Of a DNA stretch of 33,864 bases, positions 28,984-33,864 are shown piece by piece. Under the pieces are notes generated by a model. It had not been told where the DNA came from and made no database searches. It saw nothing but the letters and a program-made list of their open reading frames with translations. The DNA is from WHSW01 sp035296705. Lineage in GTDB: Bacteria > Actinomycetota > Thermoleophilia > Solirubrobacterales > 70-9. The stretch's first letter is position 1, and the number at the start of each line of letters is the position of its first letter. Both the position numbers and the translations under genes were made by a program. The stretch spans positions 1-33,864 of the forward strand of contig DATHAL010000027.1 of the NCBI GenBank assembly GCA_035296705.1, read 5' to 3'.

Positions 28984-29895
28984 ATGCAGAGACAGATTCC
29001 GAAAATGACGCTTCCGCGGCTCGCGGAGATGAAGCTCGGCTCCGAGCCGATCGTGATGGTGACGGCCTACGACTTCCCCTCGGCGGAAATCGCCGAGGCG
29101 GCGAGCGTCGACCTGGTGCTCGTCGGGGACACGGCGGCGATGACGATGCTCGGCCACTCCTCGACGACGCCGGTGAGCATGGACGAGATGTTGGTCCTCG
29201 CGCGCGCCGTGCGGCGCGGCATGCGAACGCCGCTCCTGGTCGGCGACCTGCCATTCGGAAGCTACGAGCGCTCGAACGAACAGGCGATCGAGAACGCGAC
29301 CCGCTACGTGAAGGAGGCCGGCTGCGACGTCGTCAAGCTCGAGCGCGGCGGGATGTCCGTCGAGCGCGCCCGCGCGATCATCCGCGCCGGGATCCCGGTG
29401 ATGGGGCATGTGGGCCTGACGCCGCAGACGGCGACGGCGCTCGGCGGCTTCAAGGCCCAGGGCAAGACCGCGGATGGCGCGACGCAGATCGCCGAGGAGG
29501 CGCTGGCGCTCGAGGCCGCCGGCTGCTTCGCGATCGTCTTCGAGGCGATTCCGGCCGAGATCAGCGAGGTCCTGGTCCCGAAGCTCGGCGTTCCCGTGAT
29601 CGGGATCGGAGCGGGCGCGGCGACCGACGGGCAGGTGCTCGTCTGGCACGACCTGCTCGGGATCTACGGCGGTCACAAGCCGAAGTTCGTGAAGCGCTAC
29701 GCCAACCTGCGCGACGAGATGACGCGGGCCGTCACCCAGTACGCGAGCGAGGTCCGCAGCCGCTCCTTCCCGGCGCCCGAGCACACCTACGCGATCGAGG
29801 CCGAGGAGCTGGAGGCGTTTCGCCGGTACATGGAGCAGCAGAGCCTCGCCGGAGCCGACCCGTTCGGGGGTGACTGGTCCGCAACTGAAATCTGA
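28984..29895 (+). CDS. panB: 3-methyl-2-oxobutanoate hydroxymethyltransferase PanB
   Basis: Makes ketopantoate from 2-oxoisovalerate and methylene-tetrahydrofolate, the first committed step to pantothenate and CoA. The 303-residue TIM-barrel protein has VTAYDFPSAEIAEAA, LVGDTAAMTMLGHSSTTPV, DLPFGSYE, KLERGG, GHVGLTPQ and IGIGAGAATDGQVLVWHDLLG, with the metal-binding Asp and catalytic Glu region (VFEAIPAE). GAGAGGAAA lies six to seven bases before ATG 28984. A C-terminal extension beyond the barrel (last 40 residues) is unremarkable. Confidence 0.97.
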   Translation: MQRQIPKMTLPRLAEMKLGSEPIVMVTAYDFPSAEIAEAASVDLVLVGDTAAMTMLGHSSTTPVSMDEMLVLARAVRRGMRTPLLVGDLPFGSYERSNEQAIENATRYVKEAGCDVVKLERGGMSVERARAIIRAGIPVMGHVGLTPQTATALGGFKAQGKTADGATQIAEEALALEAAGCFAIVFEAIPAEISEVLVPKLGVPVIGIGAGAATDGQVLVWHDLLGIYGGHKPKFVKRYANLRDEMTRAVTQYASEVRSRSFPAPEHTYAIEAEELEAFRRYMEQQSLAGADPFGGDWSATEI

Positions 29896-29902
29896 GGCGT
29901 AC

Positions 29903-29908
29903 TACGGT
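29903..29908 (+). promoter_or_regulatory. Predicted -10 element, leaderless yjbQ-like gene
   Basis: TACGGT followed by exactly six bases and GTG 29915. It would let the YjbQ gene be expressed apart from the pan genes. Confidence 0.45.
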
Positions 29909-29914
29909 GCCGGC

Positions 29915-30331
29915 GTGAGCGTTCGCACGAGCGAGATCCGCGTCTCAACCCGCGGCGACACCGACGTCATCGACATCACCGGCGAGGTCTCGCGCGCGGT
30001 GGCCGAGAGCGGCGTCGCCGAAGGTCAGGCGAGCGCGTTCGTGCGCGGCTCGACCGCGGCGGTGACGACGATGGAGCACGAGCCGGGCGGAGTCCACGAC
30101 CTCCAGGTGGCGCTCGAGCGCCTCATCCCCCAGCGCGGCGATTACGAGCACAACCGCCTCAACCACGACAGCAACAGCCACGCCCACCAGCGGGCCTCGA
30201 TCGTCGGGCCGTCCGAGGTCGTACCGGTCAGCGGCGGCCGCCTCGCACTCGGGACCTGGCAGCAGCTCGTGCTGCTCGACTTCGACGACCGCGCGCGCGA
30301 GCGGACGATCGTCATCCAGGTGATCGACTGA
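29915..30331 (+). CDS. YjbQ family protein (UPF0047, secondary thiamine-phosphate synthase-like)
   Basis: A 138-residue trimeric-fold protein of the YjbQ/UPF0047 family. The conserved blocks are MEHEPGGVHDLQVALERLIP, YEHNRLNHDSNSHAHQRASI, GPSEVVPVSGGRLALGTWQQ and the Arg near the end. The His/Asn-rich NSHAH motif likely binds metal. Some members have weak thiamine-phosphate synthase activity, but the true role is unclear. GTG 29915 is chosen over an in-frame start inside panB because it fits family length and has a -10 six bases upstream. It overlaps the convergent DUF1028 gene by 20 bases. Confidence 0.88.
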   Translation: MSVRTSEIRVSTRGDTDVIDITGEVSRAVAESGVAEGQASAFVRGSTAAVTTMEHEPGGVHDLQVALERLIPQRGDYEHNRLNHDSNSHAHQRASIVGPSEVVPVSGGRLALGTWQQLVLLDFDDRARERTIVIQVID

Positions 30332-31223
30332 CGCCGAGCGCCTCCCGCACCGCCTCGGAGCCGGGCGCGATCTCCGGATCGAGCCGGGCGAGGAGCTCCC
30401 GCCAGCCCTCGTGCGCCGCGAGTGCGGCCGCGACCCGCTCGGCGCCCACGGCGACGTCACCGGACGCGGCGATGCCGAGCCCGGCCCAGAAGCTGAGCTC
30501 GACGTTGGCGGGAGCCGCCTCAGCCGCGCGCCGGTAGATCCGCGCCGCGAGCTCATGCCGTCCCTCGCCGGCGAGCGTGTCGGCTCGATCGGCGAGCGCG
30601 TACGCCTCGTGGAGGTCGAGCAGGCGCCGGAGCTCGCCGAGCGGGTCGACATGGTCCTCGACCCGCAGCTCGACGTTCGCCCGCCACGGCTCGCCCTCGG
30701 CGGCGACGACGAGGAGCGCCGCCGACTGGCGGCCCCGGATGTCGCCGCCGGCGGCCTCGCCGGCGGCGAGCCCCGCCAGCAGCCGGCGCGCCAACTGACC
30801 CTCGGCCGCCTCGAAGACGGACGCCATCGCCGGCCACACGTCGGCGGTCGACATCATGTTCGCCTGGGCGCTGAAACCGTCGCCGCCGACGTCACCTGCG
30901 TAAGGAATGCAGCCGCGGCCGGTGTGCGCGGCGACCGCCCCGCGCGCATCCACGACGGCGACCTGGCGGAAGCGGGCGAGCTCGTCGCCCTCGAGCTCGG
31001 TCGCGAGCGCCTCGACCGGCCCCTCCCCGGCCTCCAGGCGATCGAGCAGCCGGGGCCCATAGGCGGGCTCCGCGATCGACTGCGTCGCAACGGCGCCGAT
31101 CCCGGCCCGCGCCCAGCTCACGATCGAGCCGACCGAGAACCAGTGCGACTGGACCGCGACGCCGAGCTCGCCGCTCGCGGGATCGCGGGCGACGAGCGAG
31201 TAGGTGCCGCGACGCGGGCTCAC
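30312..31223 (-). CDS. DUF1028 Ntn-hydrolase-like protein with TPR-like C-terminal part
   Basis: A 303-residue protein. Residues 1-205 are a DUF1028 domain: TYSLVARDPASGELGVAVQS, WARAGIGAVATQSIAEPAYG and GFSAQANMMSTADVW. This domain has an Ntn-hydrolase-like fold of unknown substrate. Residues 215-300 are helical with a TPR-like rhythm (ALADRADTLAGEGRHELAARIYRRAAE). The GTG start overlaps the lipoprotein gene's stop (GTGA), so the two are co-translated. No signal peptide is seen. Confidence 0.85.
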   Translation of the reverse strand: MSPRRGTYSLVARDPASGELGVAVQSHWFSVGSIVSWARAGIGAVATQSIAEPAYGPRLLDRLEAGEGPVEALATELEGDELARFRQVAVVDARGAVAAHTGRGCIPYAGDVGGDGFSAQANMMSTADVWPAMASVFEAAEGQLARRLLAGLAAGEAAGGDIRGRQSAALLVVAAEGEPWRANVELRVEDHVDPLGELRRLLDLHEAYALADRADTLAGEGRHELAARIYRRAAEAAPANVELSFWAGLGIAASGDVAVGAERVAAALAAHEGWRELLARLDPEIAPGSEAVREALGVSRSPG

Positions 31224-31744
31224 GGGCCCGCGGGCACGTGGGCGACGAGCCGATCGACGCGGAAGGTGCCGTCCTGCTCCGCGACGTCGACCTCGACCCT
31301 GTGGCCGTCGTAAGGCCCGCCGTCCGGCACGACGACGAGCTGGTCCGGGTTCTCCGTCGTGCCGGGCGCGAACGCGATCGAGCGCGCGAGCGCTTGGCCT
31401 CGACGCGCCGCGATGCAGTTCTGCTCGCCGCCGTAGGAGGTGCGGATGAACGCCGCGGTCACGAAGCTGCCGCAGGCCTCCTCGACGGTCCCATCCGCGG
31501 TCAGCACGACCTCCGCCGCGGCGAGCGGGCTCCGCGCGCCGGCGCCGGCGCCGGGCTGCGGGGCCCCCGCGCCGGCCGCCGGCGCCGCCTGGGGCTCGTC
31601 GGCGTTGGTCTCGGTCGCGGTCGCCGTCTCGCCGCCGGTCGGCACCGTCACGGTCGTCGCGATCTTTGCCGCCTCGTCGCCGTCGGAGCCGCAGCCCGCC
31701 AGGAGCGCGCTGACCACAACGCCGGCTGCGAGAAGGAGCCGCAC
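31220..31744 (-). CDS. Putative secreted lipoprotein
   Basis: A 174-residue protein with a clear lipoprotein signal (LLLAAGVVVSALLAGC, cleavage before Cys18). A Thr/Ala/Pro/Gly-rich linker (about 25-72) precedes a globular domain with two Cys (EEACGSF, EQNCIAA) that may pair outside the cell. The fold is not recognised. GTG 31744 has TAGCCT eight bases upstream, overlapping the acyltransferase stop codon. It is coupled to the DUF1028 gene by a GTGA overlap. Confidence 0.8.
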   Translation of the reverse strand: MRLLLAAGVVVSALLAGCGSDGDEAAKIATTVTVPTGGETATATETNADEPQAAPAAGAGAPQPGAGAGARSPLAAAEVVLTADGTVEEACGSFVTAAFIRTSYGGEQNCIAARRGQALARSIAFAPGTTENPDQLVVVPDGGPYDGHRVEVDVAEQDGTFRVDRLVAHVPAGP

Positions 31745-31752
31745 GGCAGGCG

Positions 31753-31758
31753 AGGCTA
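31753..31758 (-). promoter_or_regulatory. Predicted -10 element of the lipoprotein-DUF1028 operon
   Basis: TAGCCT on the minus strand, eight bases before GTG 31744. Its first three bases are the stop codon of the upstream acyltransferase gene. Confidence 0.4.
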
Positions 31759-32355
31759 CCCGCCGTCGCCGCGGCAGAACTCGATCTCGCGGATCACGCG
31801 CGCAGGGGCCCCGGCGGCGATCGTCGCCGGCGGCACGTCCTCGGTGACGACCGAGTTCGCGCCGATGACGGCGCGGTCGCCGATCTCGACCCCACCGGTG
31901 ACCACGCAGTTCACGCCGAACCAGACGTTTGAGCCGATCCTCACGGGGCCGCGCGGGACGAAGCCCTGCCAGGGGACCGGGAGCTCGGGATCGTCGTGGC
32001 GGTGGTCGGCATCGCCGACGAAACAGCCGTTCGCGAACATCACGTGGTCGCCGATCTCGATCCGCTCGAGCGCCGCGAGCATCGTGCCGCGATTGAGAAA
32101 GCAGCCCTCACCGATGCTGATCCGGGCGCGCGCGTCGAGCGTCAGCCAGCAGCCGGGCTCGAGCACGGTGCCCGCCCCGATCTCCAGGCGGTGCTCGTCC
32201 AGCGCCTCGAGCGCCTCGCCCTCGATCGGATACCTGACGTAGAAGCCTCCGCGTGCCGCGTGCCGGTTGATCCGCCAGCGGCGCCGCAGGCGCCGGTTGC
32301 GGTCGTACCAGCGCCGCTTCACCCACCAGGTGCGCCACTCGGCGAGCTCGCCCAT
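31756..32355 (-). CDS. Hexapeptide-repeat acyltransferase
   Basis: A 199-residue left-handed beta-helix enzyme. After a basic N-terminal segment (WRTWWVKRRWYDRNRRLRRR), hexapeptide turns run from about residue 65 to 190 (ISIGEGCFLN, IEIGDHVMFA, VRIGSNVWFGVNCVVTGGV, AVIGANSVVTEDVPP). The C terminus has IAAGAPARVIREI, typical of sugar or maltose/galactoside-type O-acetyltransferases. The catalytic His is likely in DADHRHDD. The substrate, perhaps an envelope sugar, is unknown. ATG 32355 is chosen at the start of the conserved region; TTGAGC and TACTGC upstream with 16 bases between could be its promoter. Confidence 0.85.
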   Translation of the reverse strand: MGELAEWRTWWVKRRWYDRNRRLRRRWRINRHAARGGFYVRYPIEGEALEALDEHRLEIGAGTVLEPGCWLTLDARARISIGEGCFLNRGTMLAALERIEIGDHVMFANGCFVGDADHRHDDPELPVPWQGFVPRGPVRIGSNVWFGVNCVVTGGVEIGDRAVIGANSVVTEDVPPATIAAGAPARVIREIEFCRGDGG

Positions 32356-32428
32356 CGTCGGCAGCCTGTCAGACGGTGCAGTAGGGTCGCACCGCCACCG
32401 CTCAACGGACTGAGGAGTCGAGACGGGG

Positions 32429-32494
32429 ATGTTCGACGGAAGCGAACGGGACTTCGCGAAGTGCACCGACGGCTTCGGCACGGGGGCGGTCTGA
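32429..32494 (+). CDS. Possible 21-residue upstream ORF
   Basis: ATG 32429 opens 21 codons (MFDGSERDFAKCTDGFGTGAV) ending in TGA directly before the TTG start of the next gene. GAGGAG lies 11 bases upstream of the ATG. The lack of any gap suggests translational coupling, but it may be chance. Confidence 0.3.
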   Translation: MFDGSERDFAKCTDGFGTGAV

Positions 32495-32974
32495 TTGGCG
32501 GAGCGGATCAAGCCGCTCATCGACCGACCCGATGACCTCATCCGGGCCCTGGACGACGCGGGCTGGCTGTCCGAGCAGGTGACGGCGGCGGCGGTGCTGC
32601 GCCAGGGGCATTCGCCTTCGATGGCGTCGGCGATGATGGGGCACGGCCTCGTCTCGCTGCTCAAGCCACGAGCGGCCAAGGAGCTGCCGCGCACGTTCGT
32701 TCTCGCCGTCACCCCCGGCGTCGTCGCAGCATTCAAGGCCAGGGGAGTCACCCACGGCGAGGGCTCCGACGAGGAGTACTACGTGACCGTCTGGCCCGAG
32801 CCCGTCGCGAAATGGTCCCCCGACACGGTCCGAATCGAGCCGGCGAAGAAGGGGATCGACGCGAACGCCACGCTCCGCCTCGAGGGGACGCGGGAGATCC
32901 CGGTGAGCGAGCAGGTCGACGGGAGTCTCGATCGGCTCGCCGCCGAGCTCGGCGGCGGCGCGCCGCCAAGCTAG
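32495..32974 (+). CDS. Conserved-looking protein of unknown function
   Basis: A 159-residue soluble protein read from TTG 32495. The first half is helical (ERIKPLIDRPDDLIRALDDA ... SPSMASAMMGHGLVSLL). The second half is beta-rich with a hydrophobic strand (FVLAVTPGVVAAF), an aromatic strand (YYVTVWPEP) and alternating basic/acidic residues, compatible with a small PH-like or similar barrel. No signal peptide or membrane segment. The start is uncertain because there is no ATG or GTG before the conserved-looking region. It converges on uvrA with nine bases between stops. I do not recognise the family. Confidence 0.65.
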   Translation: MAERIKPLIDRPDDLIRALDDAGWLSEQVTAAAVLRQGHSPSMASAMMGHGLVSLLKPRAAKELPRTFVLAVTPGVVAAFKARGVTHGEGSDEEYYVTVWPEPVAKWSPDTVRIEPAKKGIDANATLRLEGTREIPVSEQVDGSLDRLAAELGGGAPPS

Positions 32975-32983
32975 ACCACCCGG

Positions 32984-33864
32984 TCAGGCGGCGACGGGCT
33001 CGGCGGCGCGGCGCGCCCGCCGCGGCTTCGGCGCCGGCTCCTCGGCCTCGACGAGGCCGCGGAGGAAGCGGCCCGTGTAGGACGTCGGCGATCCGGCGAC
33101 CTGCTCCGGGGTGCCGGCGACAATGATCTCTCCGCCCGCCTCGCCGCCCTCCGGACCGAGGTCGATCAGGTGGTCGGCGGACTTGATCACGTCGAGGTTG
33201 TGCTCGATCACGACCACGGTGTTGCCCTGCTCCACCAGGCGGTCGAGCACCTCGAGCAGGCGCTCGACATCGGCGAAGTGGAGGCCCGTGGTCGGCTCGT
33301 CGAGGATGTAGAGCGTGGCGCCCGTCGCGATCTTGGAGAGCTCGGTCGCGAGCTTCACGCGCTGCGCCTCGCCGCCCGAGAGCTGGGTCGCCGGCTGCCC
33401 GAGGCGGATGTAGTCGAGCCCGACGTCGTGGAGGGTCTGCAACCGCCGCTTGATCTTGGGGATCGCGGAGAAGAACTCCACCGCCTCGCCCACCGACATC
33501 TCGAGCACGTCGGCGATCGACTTGCCCTTGAACCGGACCTCGAGCGTCTCGCGGTTGTAGCGGCGGCCGTGACACTGCTCGCAGGGGACGTAGACGTCCG
33601 GGAGGAAGTGCATCTCGATCTTGATCTGGCCGTCGCCCCGGCACACCTCGCAGCGCCCGCCCTTGACGTTGAAGCTGAAGCGGCCCGGCTTGTAGCCCCT
33701 GGCCCGCGCCTCGCGCGTCTGCGAGTAGAGCTGGCGGATGTGGTCGAAGACGTTGGTATAGGTCGCCGGGTTCGATCGCGGCGTCCGCCCGATCGGCGAC
33801 TGGTCGATGTTGATGATCTTGTCGACCTGCTCGATGCCCTCGATACGGTCGTGCGAGCCCGGCC
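32984..33864 (-). CDS. uvrA: Excinuclease ABC subunit A, C-terminal part
   Basis: The damage-recognition ATPase of nucleotide excision repair. The frame is open to the last base of the window, so the N-terminal two-thirds lies beyond it. About 293 codons are visible: DQSPIGRTPRSNPATYTNVF, the zinc finger (CEVCRGDGQ ... CEQCHGRRYN), the signature QLSGGEAQRVKLATELS, and Walker B TLYILDEPTTGLH with the H-loop VVVIEHNLDVIK. A short basic, Ala-rich tail (RRARRAAEPVAA) ends the protein. The promoter, which in many bacteria has a LexA box, is not in view. Confidence 0.97.
   Translation of the reverse strand, partial: PGSHDRIEGIEQVDKIINIDQSPIGRTPRSNPATYTNVFDHIRQLYSQTREARARGYKPGRFSFNVKGGRCEVCRGDGQIKIEMHFLPDVYVPCEQCHGRRYNRETLEVRFKGKSIADVLEMSVGEAVEFFSAIPKIKRRLQTLHDVGLDYIRLGQPATQLSGGEAQRVKLATELSKIATGATLYILDEPTTGLHFADVERLLEVLDRLVEQGNTVVVIEHNLDVIKSADHLIDLGPEGGEAGGEIIVAGTPEQVAGSPTSYTGRFLRGLVEAEEPAPKPRRARRAAEPVAA

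Overview
The window is very GC-rich, densely packed bacterial DNA. The gene content is typical of Actinomycetota: Rex, a K+-independent H+-pyrophosphatase, a DUF2520 gene joined to panC, and many GTG/TTG starts. I think a deep-branching class such as Thermoleophilia is most likely, but that is inference; no ribosomal marker is present. There is no prophage, CRISPR array or insertion sequence, and no gene-free stretch over 300 bases. The longest gaps are 27167-27317 (151 bp) and 16907-17020 (114 bp).

Layout. 1-2741 (+): end of a beta-helix protein, then an exported copper set (cupredoxin, two-domain multicopper oxidase, second cupredoxin). 2768-3613 (+): EamA/RhtA-like exporter. 3661-3840 (-): Cys-rich mini-protein, divergent from 3896-7611 (+), a heterodimeric ABC exporter pair. 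7631-9069 (-): an anchored surface protein and an HNH endonuclease beside tRNA-Gln(CTG). 15810 back to 9226 (-): a six-gene transport operon (APC-USP permease, small membrane protein, second APC-USP permease, two KTN proteins, FAD reductase). 15821-17398: hydroxy-acid oxidase divergent from a glyoxalase. 21101 back to 17395 (-): coiled-coil protein, H+-pyrophosphatase, nicotinate phosphoribosyltransferase. 27166 back to 21117 (-): fmdB-like, uracil-DNA glycosylase, tsaE, then (past an opposite-strand lipoprotein) tsaB, rimI, tsaD, glutaredoxin-like, rex, carboxylate-amine ligase. 27318-30331 (+): DUF2520 protein, panC, panB, YjbQ. 32355 back to 30312 (-): acyltransferase, lipoprotein, DUF1028 protein. 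32429-32974 (+): short ORF and an unknown protein. 32984-33864 (-): 3' part of uvrA.

How the genes work together. Clear units are t6A tRNA modification (tsaE/B/D), pantothenate synthesis (panB/C with the DUF2520 protein), thiol/NADH redox control (glutaredoxin-like, Rex, GCS2-type ligase), NAD salvage coupled to pyrophosphate removal, and periplasmic copper oxidation.

The most striking non-gene signal is expression architecture. At eight starts a TANNNT -10 hexamer lies 6-7 nt before the start codon (a ninth has GATACT), the geometry of leaderless mRNAs. Inside operons, ten junctions are GTGA or TTGA four-base overlaps and none is ATGA.
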